From positions 2,418,001 through 2,482,000 of the forward strand of contig NZ_JBFREB010000001.1 of the NCBI RefSeq assembly GCF_052114085.1: a stretch of DNA of 64,000 bases, written 5' to 3'. The position numbers and the translations under genes are program-made. The notes under the pieces were generated by a model that saw only the letters and a program-made list of their open reading frames with translations, did not search any database and had not been told where the DNA came from. Shown in pieces: positions 33,836 to 42,235 of this stretch; position 1 is the first letter of the stretch; every line of letters starts with the position of its first letter. The stretch comes from Leifsonia sp052114085. GTDB lineage: Bacteria; Actinomycetota; Actinomycetes; Actinomycetales; Microbacteriaceae.

Positions 33836-35800
33836 TTGAGCAACAACCACGCAACCTTCATCTGGTCAATCGCGGATCTCCTGCGCGGCAGCTTCAAAGC
33901 ACACCAGTACGGCGACATCATCCTGCCGTTCACAGTGCTACGCCGACTGGATGCGGTGCTCGCGCCGAACAAATCACGGGTACTGGAGGTCGTCGAAGAC
34001 GCACGCGCGAAGGACGTCCCCGTTCGTCCGGCCCTCTTGAAGGCACGCGCGGGACACCAGTACTCGTTCTTCAACACCTCCCGCTACCACCTTCGGTCGG
34101 TCCTTGGCGACCCGGAGAACATCACAGAGAACCTGCTCGACTACGTGGGCGGGTTCTCCGAGAACGTCAAAGACATCTTCGACAAGTACAAGATCAGCGA
34201 CCGGTTCGCCGAGCTCGCCGACGCCGGGCTGCTGTTTCTGGTGGCCCAGCGCTTCGCCGAGGTAGACCTCTCCCCGCAAGCTGTGCCCAACGAAGAGATG
34301 GGGCACATCTTCGAGGAGCTCATCCGCAAATTCGCGGAAGCCTCCAACGAGACAGCGGGTGAACACTTCACCCCACGCGACGTCATCGAACTGATGGTGG
34401 ACATCCTCCTCGCCCCCGACGCCGATGCGTTGTCGAAGCCGAACGTTGTCCGTTCCATTTATGACCCCACCGCCGGCACCGGCGGCATGTTGTCGGTGGC
34501 GGAAGATCACATTCGGGCGATGAACCCGACAGCGACACTCACCCTGGCCGGCCAGGAGATCAACCCGCAGTCCTACGCCATCTGCAAAGCCGACATGACC
34601 GTGAAAGGCCAGTCAGTGGACGCGATCGTCTTCGGTGACACCCTTCTCAACGACGGACATCAGAGCGCGACATTCAACTACTGCTTGTCCAATCCCCCGT
34701 TCGGTGTGGACTGGAAGAAGCAGCAGAGGCACATCACCGAGGAACACAACCTACGAGGTTTTGCCGGCCGCTTCGGACCAGGGCTTCCCCGCGTATCCGA
34801 TGGGTCGATGCTGTTCCTGCTGCACCTGATCTCTAAGATGCGCCCGAAGAGCGCCGACTCCGCCGGCGGACGAGCCGCAATCGTCCTCAACGGCAGCCCC
34901 CTCTTCACTGGCGGTGCCGGCTCCGGCGAGTCGAACATCCGGCAGTGGATCCTCGAGCGCGACTACCTCGAGGCGATCATCGCCCTTCCACCCGACATGT
35001 TCTACAACACCGGCATCGCCACCTACATCTGGGTCCTCACCACCGACAAGCACCCAAGCCGAGCCGGCAAAGTGCAGCTGATCGATGGAAGCAAGAAGTT
35101 CCAAAAGATGCGTAAGGGTCTCGGCTCCAAACGCAACGAACTCGGGCGAAGTGACATCGCCGACGTCGTTCGCCTTTACGGCGAATTCGCCGAGGCACCT
35201 GGCTCAAAGATTTTCGAGCGAGAGGTGTTCCTTTACCGGACGATCACAGTCGACCGGCCACTGCGGCTAAACTTCGCAGCCACTCCGGATCGCATCGCAG
35301 CAGTGTTCGAAGAGAACGCGGTTGCCAAACTCAGCGATGTCGACAAGGAGTACCTGCGCCTCGCACTGAAAAGCATCGACCAAACTCGGCTGTGGAAGAA
35401 CCGTCGCGACTTCCAGGAAGAGCTCAGACGAGTGTTCGCAGCGACCGGCATTGCCATCGCGACGCCCGTACTGAAGGCGGTCCTCGCGGCACTGAGCGAG
35501 CAAGACGACACTGCAGAGGTCTGCTCAGACGCCAAGGGGCGCCCGGAATCGGACAGCACCCTGCGCGACACCGAGAACGTTCCCTGGAGCGAAGACATCC
35601 ACGCATACTTTGACCGCGAAGTCCGGCCGTTCGTGACAGGCGCTTGGATTGATGAGTCGAAGACCAAGGAAGGCGCCGAGATTCCGTTCACGCGCCACTT
35701 CTACCAGTACGTTTCTCCGCGCCCCCTGGATGAGATCGACGCTGACCTAGAGACAGTGCTGGGCCGAATTCGCGCCCGGTTGGAGCAGATCGAGCGATGA
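33836..35800 (+). CDS. hsdM: type I restriction-modification methyltransferase subunit
   Basis: A 654-aa protein from TTG 33836. The N-terminal helical HsdM domain (residues 1-160; SIADLLRGSFKAHQYGDIIL) precedes the N6-adenine methylase core: motif I DPTAGTGGML (about 210-219) and motif IV NPPFG (about 285-289), both canonical. The C-terminal 200 residues include a segment seen in long HsdM proteins (LRDTENVPWSEDIHAYF). It methylates adenine in the site read by HsdS. The stop overlaps the hsdS start as ATGA. Confidence 0.92.
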   Translation: MSNNHATFIWSIADLLRGSFKAHQYGDIILPFTVLRRLDAVLAPNKSRVLEVVEDARAKDVPVRPALLKARAGHQYSFFNTSRYHLRSVLGDPENITENLLDYVGGFSENVKDIFDKYKISDRFAELADAGLLFLVAQRFAEVDLSPQAVPNEEMGHIFEELIRKFAEASNETAGEHFTPRDVIELMVDILLAPDADALSKPNVVRSIYDPTAGTGGMLSVAEDHIRAMNPTATLTLAGQEINPQSYAICKADMTVKGQSVDAIVFGDTLLNDGHQSATFNYCLSNPPFGVDWKKQQRHITEEHNLRGFAGRFGPGLPRVSDGSMLFLLHLISKMRPKSADSAGGRAAIVLNGSPLFTGGAGSGESNIRQWILERDYLEAIIALPPDMFYNTGIATYIWVLTTDKHPSRAGKVQLIDGSKKFQKMRKGLGSKRNELGRSDIADVVRLYGEFAEAPGSKIFEREVFLYRTITVDRPLRLNFAATPDRIAAVFEENAVAKLSDVDKEYLRLALKSIDQTRLWKNRRDFQEELRRVFAATGIAIATPVLKAVLAALSEQDDTAEVCSDAKGRPESDSTLRDTENVPWSEDIHAYFDREVRPFVTGAWIDESKTKEGAEIPFTRHFYQYVSPRPLDEIDADLETVLGRIRARLEQIER

Positions 35801-37131
35801 TCCCGGAGACCAAAGCGGGCGACACCACAGAGTTCGCGGAATCGGGGATCCCCTGGCTTGGGCCTATCCCGGCGGCTTGGAAAATATCAAAGTTTCGCCA
35901 CCTGTTCCGCGAGTCCTCGGAGGTAAACGGTGGCGCTCCGGTCGGCGAAATGCTTTCAGTTTCCGGATTCCGAGGCGTAGAGCCCCGCCACTATGAAGAC
36001 GAGAACCAGCGCCGAGCAGACGCTGACCTGGAAAATTACAGAGTGGTGCGACCAGGTCAGCTCGTCATCAACACCATGTGGCTCAACTACGCGGGCCTCG
36101 GCGTGTCAAAGTTCCTCGGCCACGTGAGCCCGGCGTACAGGGCCTATTGGATCAATGACCAAATCGACCCACGGTTCGCGCACTACCTACTTCGTTCGTC
36201 CATTTACGTCAGCGGCTACACTGCTCTGCTCACCGGCATCCGACCAAACTCGTTGCAGATGAGTCGATCCGATCTAATGGCGTTCCCAATTGTTCTTCCT
36301 CCTCTGCACATCCAGCAGTCGATCGCCGACGTCCTGGACCGAGGGACCGCAGAGATCGACGAGTTCATCCGAGACCAGGAGGAACTCATCCGGCTACTAA
36401 GCGAGCGTCGCTCCGCGATCATCACGCGTGCGGTCACCAGGGGACTTGACTCGAGCGTTCCACTGAAAGACAGCGGCAACGCATCTATCGGGAAGATTCC
36501 CATTGACTGGTCTGTTGCGACGGTCCGTCGCGTCTTCGATGTACTGGATTGCAAGCACATAACGGCTGAGTTCGTGCCTGACGGCGACTTCCCTGTGGCG
36601 TCGATTCGCGAGATAGGTGAGACCTACGTCTCACTCGATCACGCAAAACGCACATCTGAGCTCTACTTCTTAGCCCTCACCGAAGGTGGCCGGCAGCCGC
36701 GGCCCTTCGACCTGATTCTCAGCAGGAACGCAAGCGTAGGACAATCATCTCTTGTGCCCGAAGGCCTCGGCGCTTTCGCCCTTGGCCAGGACGTATCACT
36801 CATCCGCGATGGCCTTCAACAGAAAAGGACGACGTTCCTGCGCTACGTGATGCAATCAAAGGTCGGCATTGATGCATTCGCGACTGCGGCAGTTGGGTCT
36901 ACCTTCAAGCGAATCAATGTCGACGACATCAAGTCCATCCGATTCGCTCTTCCGCCGCTAGACCAGCTAAAAGAGGTCGTCCAGTTCCTCGACGCCGCAC
37001 TCGCCGACATCGATGAAGCAATCGCAGATGGCGCAGAAGCGATCAGCCTGATGCGCGAGCGGCGCTCCGCTCTGATTTCGAGGGCGGTCACCGGAAAGAA
37101 TGAGACGCGTGAGCTCGTGAGGGGGGCGTAG
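35797..37131 (+). CDS. hsdS: type I restriction-modification specificity subunit
   Basis: A 444-aa protein with the two-fold HsdS layout: target-recognition domain 1 (residues about 15-170), conserved helix 1 (LHIQQSIADVLDRGTAEIDE, about 168-187), domain 2 (about 230-385) and conserved helix 2 (LDQLKEVVQFLDAALADIDE, about 388-407). Each begins with an IPxxW-like segment (GPIPAAWKISKF, GKIPIDWSVATV). Two different recognition domains imply a split, asymmetric target. No inverted repeats or second hsdS fragment suggesting phase variation are seen nearby. Confidence 0.92.
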   Translation: MIPETKAGDTTEFAESGIPWLGPIPAAWKISKFRHLFRESSEVNGGAPVGEMLSVSGFRGVEPRHYEDENQRRADADLENYRVVRPGQLVINTMWLNYAGLGVSKFLGHVSPAYRAYWINDQIDPRFAHYLLRSSIYVSGYTALLTGIRPNSLQMSRSDLMAFPIVLPPLHIQQSIADVLDRGTAEIDEFIRDQEELIRLLSERRSAIITRAVTRGLDSSVPLKDSGNASIGKIPIDWSVATVRRVFDVLDCKHITAEFVPDGDFPVASIREIGETYVSLDHAKRTSELYFLALTEGGRQPRPFDLILSRNASVGQSSLVPEGLGAFALGQDVSLIRDGLQQKRTTFLRYVMQSKVGIDAFATAAVGSTFKRINVDDIKSIRFALPPLDQLKEVVQFLDAALADIDEAIADGAEAISLMRERRSALISRAVTGKNETRELVRGA

Positions 37132-37134
37132 TCG

Positions 37135-40100
37135 ATGGGAATCCAGCACGAGGATGAGTTCGAGACGGAGCTTTGCGAGTACCTGGCCGCGCACGGCTGG
37201 TTGTACTCGCCGAACGACGATGGCTACGACCGTGAGCGCGCCCTTTTTCCCGCCGATCTGCTCGCCTGGCTGAGAGAAACACAGCCGGAGGAGTTGGCAA
37301 AGGTTCTGAAGTCCGAGACGTCTGGAATACAGCGCACTCAGACCGTGGAGCGTCTGCTCGACCGTGTGGCGAAAGTCGCATCGACGGATCCGATGAACAG
37401 TGGCGGGACGCTGAACGTCCTCAAGCGTTCGGTTGCTGTGACGCCTGCGAAATTCAGTCTTTTCCAGGGACGACCCGCGACCTCGATCAACAAGGCGACG
37501 CGGGCCCGGTACGGGGCAAATCGGCTACGCGTGATGCGGCAGGTCGAGTATTCGAATCGCAATGGCAACCGGCTGGACCTCGTCCTGTTCGTTAACGGCA
37601 TCCCTGTGGCGACAGTGGAGTTGAAGACCGATCTGACTCAAAACGCAAAGGCGGCACTCAACCAGTACGCGCAGGACCGGCACCCCACAGGCGAGCCGTT
37701 GCTGGAATTCGGTCGCGGCGCACTCGTACATTTCGTGGTGTCGAATGAGCTGGTTTACATGACAACCAAGCTGGACGGAGCGAACACCTTCTTCCTTCCC
37801 TTCAACCGCGGCCGCAACAACGGCGCCGGTAACCCCCCGATCCCCGGCACAAGCCCGACCGCTTACTTCTGGGAGGAGACCCTCCACCGAGACACCTGGT
37901 TGGACATCCTTGGCCGCTTCGTGCATTACAGGTTCGAGGACCGACAGGACCCGATTACGGGCGCTGTCAGTTACGCGAAGTCCCTGCGGTTCCCGAGGTA
38001 CCACCAGTGGCGTGCCGTCACCAAGCTCGAGATGGCAGCCCGCGTTGAAGGCCCGGGCCACAACTACCTGATCCAGCACTCCGCTGGGTCGGGCAAGACC
38101 GACTCGATCGCGTGGGCTGCGCACCGGATGGCATCGCTGCACCGAGAGGACGGGTCGAAGGTCTTCGACGGGATAATAGTCGTCTCCGATCGGCAGGTGC
38201 TGGACGGGCAGTTACGGCGAGCGGTCGAGCAGCTCGAAACGACTCCTGGAGTTTTCCAGCCGATCACCAACGGCGGCGACGCATCCAAGTCCAAGCAGCT
38301 CACGGAGGCGCTACTTGCGGGCAAGCAGATCATCGGCGTGACATTGCAGACCTTCCCGCACTCGCTCGACGCGATCGCGGGCAACGAAAGCCTGCGCGGC
38401 AAGAAGTACGCGGTGATTGCTGACGAGGCGCATTCCTCACAGTCGGGAGAGGCGGCCGCATCGCTAAAGCAGTTGCTGACCGCGGGCGCCGTCGACTCCG
38501 ACGACGGCGAGGTCGACGCTGAGGATGTCCTGACGGACCTGATGGCACGCAAGGTCGGCGTGGGCACCATCTCATTCCTTGCCTTCACCGCCACTCCGAA
38601 GGGCAAGACGCTCGAGCTGTTCGGTCGCCCCGATCCTTCGACCGGGCAGCCGGGACCGTTCGACCTGTACTCGATGAAGCAGGCAATCGAAGAAGGCTTC
38701 ATCCTTGACGTGCTGAAGAACTACATGCCGTACGACCTCGCCTTCAACGTCGCCCACGCGAAGACCGAGAACGGCGATGTCGAGGTGGATAAGCAGAAGG
38801 CGAATAGCGAACTGATGCGTTGGGTGCGGTTGCACCCGTACAACATCACTCAGAAGGTCGCTGTCATCGTTGAGCACTTCCGCGCGAACGTGCAATCCGA
38901 ACTCGGCGGCCGGGCGAAGGCAATGGTGGTCACCGCCTCACGGAAGGAGGCAGTGCGGTACAAGCTCGCCATCGACGAATATCTGGCCGAAAACGATCTT
39001 GCCGAGGACCTCGGCACCCTGGTGGCGTTCTCTGGAAGCGTGTTCGATCCAGACTCGGGACCTGAGGAATTCACCGAAACCAATCTGAATCCAAGCCTGT
39101 TCGGCCGGTCGTTGGAAAAGGCGTTCGCGGGCGACACGTACCAGGTCATGATCGTGGCGAATAAGTTCCAGACCGGCTTTGACCAGCCGCTGCTGGTCGG
39201 CATGTACGTCGACAAGAAGCTCTCGGGCATCACGGCAGTGCAGACACTCTCTCGGTTGAACAGGGTGATCCCTGGCAAAGAGAACACGTATATCGTCGAC
39301 TTCGTCAACGACCCGGCCGACATCCTGGAGGCGTTCCAGGTGTATTACGAGGACGCTCAACTCGAGACCCCGTCCGACCCGGACGTCATCCACGACATGC
39401 TGGGCAAGCTCGAAGGCATGCACATCATCGACGAGCACGACGTCGCCCGAGTCGTGGAAGCCTGGCTGACCAACAACAGCCACAATGCGCTCTACTCGCG
39501 CGTGAAGACCTCCCGGGACCTGTTCTGGGACCGGTGGCGCGCCGCCGAAGAGGCTGGCGATGATCTCGAACTCTCCCGTTTGCAAGACTTCCGCGGGACA
39601 GTGAACGCGTTCGTGCGCGCTTACGACTTCCTCTCTCAGATCATCAACTACGGCGACACGCGCGTGGAAAAGTGGGCGATCTTCCTCCGCGTCTACCGCA
39701 ACGTGATCGAGAACGAGACCGACGACGCCCGCGTGCTCAACCTCGACGACGTCGTGCTGACCCACTACCGACTCCGCCGCCAAGACGCCCGCAACCTGCA
39801 CCTGACTTCAGGCCAAGCTGGGGATCTGACTGGGCTCACCAGCGCCGGCTCCGGTCAAGCACGGGAAACGAAGTACGGATGGCTGAGCGAGATCATCGCC
39901 CAGATCAACGAGCTCTTCAGCGGGTCCGGGCTTGCGGAGGAAGACCAGGTCACCGCCTTCGAGTCCTTCTTCCGCCACACGGTCAACAACCCTCGCCTGC
40001 AAGCCCAGGCGATGTCAAACACCGAAGCCGACTTCGCCAGCTCACCAACGATCCCAGCCGAACTCGACGAGATCCGCTACACCGCCGGCGAAGGCCTCGA

Positions 40101-40221
40101 ACGAGCCAGTAACGCAGTCATGCAACTCGAAGACTTGAACCAGCTGACGAGGATTCTGCTTCGCGCTGGTCTGTACGAGAAGCTGCGGGAAGCAGCCGCG
40201 GAGGTTGATCGAGTCTCGTGA
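37135..40221 (+). CDS. hsdR: type I restriction-modification restriction subunit
   Basis: A 1028-aa protein. N-terminal PD-(D/E)XK nuclease: GNRLDLVLF (Asp about 148) and VATVELKTD (Glu-Leu-Lys about 162-164). Helicase motor: Walker A HSAGSGKTDSI (about 317-327), DEAH-type IADEAHSSQSG (about 430), TATPKG motif III and QTLSRLNRV motif VI. C-terminal helical domain to 1028. It translocates DNA and cuts unmodified targets with HsdM and HsdS. Begins four bases after hsdS; the stop overlaps the next gene's GTG. Confidence 0.92.
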   Translation: MGIQHEDEFETELCEYLAAHGWLYSPNDDGYDRERALFPADLLAWLRETQPEELAKVLKSETSGIQRTQTVERLLDRVAKVASTDPMNSGGTLNVLKRSVAVTPAKFSLFQGRPATSINKATRARYGANRLRVMRQVEYSNRNGNRLDLVLFVNGIPVATVELKTDLTQNAKAALNQYAQDRHPTGEPLLEFGRGALVHFVVSNELVYMTTKLDGANTFFLPFNRGRNNGAGNPPIPGTSPTAYFWEETLHRDTWLDILGRFVHYRFEDRQDPITGAVSYAKSLRFPRYHQWRAVTKLEMAARVEGPGHNYLIQHSAGSGKTDSIAWAAHRMASLHREDGSKVFDGIIVVSDRQVLDGQLRRAVEQLETTPGVFQPITNGGDASKSKQLTEALLAGKQIIGVTLQTFPHSLDAIAGNESLRGKKYAVIADEAHSSQSGEAAASLKQLLTAGAVDSDDGEVDAEDVLTDLMARKVGVGTISFLAFTATPKGKTLELFGRPDPSTGQPGPFDLYSMKQAIEEGFILDVLKNYMPYDLAFNVAHAKTENGDVEVDKQKANSELMRWVRLHPYNITQKVAVIVEHFRANVQSELGGRAKAMVVTASRKEAVRYKLAIDEYLAENDLAEDLGTLVAFSGSVFDPDSGPEEFTETNLNPSLFGRSLEKAFAGDTYQVMIVANKFQTGFDQPLLVGMYVDKKLSGITAVQTLSRLNRVIPGKENTYIVDFVNDPADILEAFQVYYEDAQLETPSDPDVIHDMLGKLEGMHIIDEHDVARVVEAWLTNNSHNALYSRVKTSRDLFWDRWRAAEEAGDDLELSRLQDFRGTVNAFVRAYDFLSQIINYGDTRVEKWAIFLRVYRNVIENETDDARVLNLDDVVLTHYRLRRQDARNLHLTSGQAGDLTGLTSAGSGQARETKYGWLSEIIAQINELFSGSGLAEEDQVTAFESFFRHTVNNPRLQAQAMSNTEADFASSPTIPAELDEIRYTAGEGLERASNAVMQLEDLNQLTRILLRAGLYEKLREAAAEVDRVS

Positions 40222-41150
40222 GTGACCTCAAACTCTTCAAGGTTGAGGGAGGTAAAGCTCTCGAGCTCGCCTCTGGGACGGTGGCGCTCGAGCGCGATCT
40301 GCAAGTCGTGATCGAGCAGAACATGTCGACAATGTTCGCCGTCAGATTCTTGGCGACTGAGTACTCAACCGGCAAGATCCATCGCGGACGAATCGATTCC
40401 CTCGGCCTTGACGAAAACGGCTCACCGGTCATTTTCGAGTACAAGCGCACAACGAACGAGAACGTCATTAACCAGGGTCTGTTCTATCTCGACTGGTTGA
40501 TGGACCATCGAGCGGAGTTCCAGCTCCTTGTCCTGAAGGCCCTCGGTACGGACGTCGCGGAGGCGATTGATTGGTCGGCGCCGCGACTCATCTGTGTGGC
40601 CAACGATTTCACTCGCTACGACGAGCACGCTGTACGTCAGATCAACCGAAACGTCGAGCTGGTTCGTTATCGGGATTTCGGTTCGGGGCTTCTCGCGATC
40701 GAACTCGTGACGTCTGTTACTTCGGATGCGGCGCTTGGACAGTCGCCTCAACCGAGACGAAACGCAGCGGCACCCCAGACCGACCGTCCGAAGTCGAAAA
40801 CAGTCGCGCAGCTCCTCGCGCAGGCGGACAGCGCCCTCGCTGCGCTCTACCATCGATTCGAGCTCTTTGCCCTATCGCTCGGAGACGATGTCGTAAAGAA
40901 CGAACGGTCTCTCTACTTCGCCTTCCGACGGCTGAAGAACTTCGCCTGCGTCGAAGTCCACCCGTCATCTGGCAACTTGCTCATTTATTTGAAACTGGAC
41001 CCAAAGTCCATTCAGCTCGAGGATGGATTCGCCCGCGACGTGTCCAAAATCGGACACTTCGGCACCGGAGACCTAGAGCTACGTGTAAGCGATGAATCAA
41101 AGTGGGAACACGTGGAAGCTCTCACCAGGAGATCTTATGAGGCCAACTGA
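40218..41150 (+). CDS. PD-(D/E)XK-like protein with DUF5655 C-terminus
   Basis: A 310-aa protein coupled to hsdR by GTGA. The N-terminal half fits the DUF91/NucS-like nuclease fold: RGRIDSLGLDENGSPVIFEY followed by KR gives Asp60, Glu74 and Lys76 as a D...ExK site. The C-terminal third (about 195-305, AALYHRFELFALSLGDDVVK and KSIQLEDGFARDVSKIGHFG) is the DUF5655 domain. This gene type is frequently found next to type I systems; it may be an accessory nuclease or only a recurring passenger. Last gene of the hsd operon. Confidence 0.8.
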   Translation: MSDLKLFKVEGGKALELASGTVALERDLQVVIEQNMSTMFAVRFLATEYSTGKIHRGRIDSLGLDENGSPVIFEYKRTTNENVINQGLFYLDWLMDHRAEFQLLVLKALGTDVAEAIDWSAPRLICVANDFTRYDEHAVRQINRNVELVRYRDFGSGLLAIELVTSVTSDAALGQSPQPRRNAAAPQTDRPKSKTVAQLLAQADSALAALYHRFELFALSLGDDVVKNERSLYFAFRRLKNFACVEVHPSSGNLLIYLKLDPKSIQLEDGFARDVSKIGHFGTGDLELRVSDESKWEHVEALTRRSYEAN

Positions 41151-41161
41151 TATGGCACTTC

Positions 41162-41185
41162 TGACGACGGTTCCGATTGTCGTCA
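41162..41185. terminator. stem-loop between convergent island operons
   Basis: TGACGAC/GTCGTCA, a 7-bp perfect stem with 10-nt loop, followed by TTTCT on the + strand. It separates the hsd operon from the convergent MIT_C-like gene. Confidence 0.6.
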
Positions 41186-41188
41186 TTT

Positions 41189-42235
41189 CTATGCATAGAC
41201 GCTTGTGACCCTCGGCCGTGCCAGGGCGACGGCAATCTCGCGATCTCGGAGCGCCTGTAATTGACCTTCCCGCCATTTGTACCCGAAGGAAAACGTGTGG
41301 CTGATTTGGGTTTTGGCGAGACGGTCAAGGCCCGACGGGAGCTCGAGCCCGAATGTACTACCGAACGAGATGTGGCGGTCATGCGGATGGGCATGAATTC
41401 CAGTCAGGGTGTGTAGTTCCACTCCTGCGAGTCGCGTGAGGCGGGTCGGCATCCGCTGTAATAGGGCCGCCGCAATTTGTCCAGGAGGCTGGGGCACAGC
41501 TGAGCCGCCGTGACCGTATCCTACGGAGCCAAAGACTTTGACCACCGTTCCTCGAGGGGCGTGGCTGTCGAGCTTCTTGAGCAACCATTCCAAATGTTCC
41601 GGTTCGGAACTTCCGCTTTGTCTTCGACGAAACAGCTCGGCGAACGCGTATCGGTCAAAAATCGTGACCTGCTTACTCCGAGCGGCTAGCGGAGCAAGGA
41701 GCTGTTGCCAGATGTCCTCCCTCTGAGTCCCAGGGGGATAAGCTTCCAGGTCGGCCAAGGCCTGTAGCCTGGCGAACGGCGAGGCAAACGGAGCCATTGC
41801 TCCGGTGGCGACCTCGAAATCCGAGGATGTAGCGACCAGCCCTTCCTGCGCGTCGGGAAAGAGGCGACCGAAGATGCGCTGCGACAGAATCGCCACTATC
41901 GGTCGACCCGCAAAGGAGCTTTCTACCGAAGGCGACCAGCGCGTGAGCGATTCAAGCGCACAGTCGTCGCTGTCGACGGAGAGTCTTACCCGGCCACCCT
42001 GCTTCAACCAAATGAGTAGATCCGACCACTCTTTCTTCTCGCCCTCCGTTAGGCCGTCACCAGCACGGATGAGGTCCAACGTGGCGGTCAATTCCCTTCG
42101 CGACGCCCACACCAGGGCACCGTGACTCCGCAGACGCTCGATTAGAAGTCTTTGAACCCCACGCGAATATTCCCCCGCGACCCGCTCCGAAATATCGTCG
42201 AGCGATCCTGGCGAAAGGGCTACATCGACAATCAC
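41189..42235 (-). CDS. unknown protein with MIT_C/phospholipase-D-like C-terminus
   Basis: A 348-aa protein coupled by ATGA to the methylase-ATPase gene. Residues 1-165 match no family I know. From about 185 the strand KQVTIFDRYAF, then GTVVKVFGS, then HPHDRHISFG (His285-Asp286-Arg287) and LELPSGLDRL (302-304 GLD) follow the order of the MIT_C fold, the phospholipase-D-like domain whose signature is HDR-x-I ... GLD. In prokaryotes such domains are found in conflict systems beside ATPases. I infer that this is the effector (nuclease or nucleic-acid binder) of a two-gene system. No signal peptide or membrane helix. Confidence 0.6.
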   Translation of the reverse strand: MIVDVALSPGSLDDISERVAGEYSRGVQRLLIERLRSHGALVWASRRELTATLDLIRAGDGLTEGEKKEWSDLLIWLKQGGRVRLSVDSDDCALESLTRWSPSVESSFAGRPIVAILSQRIFGRLFPDAQEGLVATSSDFEVATGAMAPFASPFARLQALADLEAYPPGTQREDIWQQLLAPLAARSKQVTIFDRYAFAELFRRRQSGSSEPEHLEWLLKKLDSHAPRGTVVKVFGSVGYGHGGSAVPQPPGQIAAALLQRMPTRLTRLAGVELHTLTGIHAHPHDRHISFGSTFGLELPSGLDRLAKTQISHTFSFGYKWREGQLQALRDREIAVALARPRVTSVYA

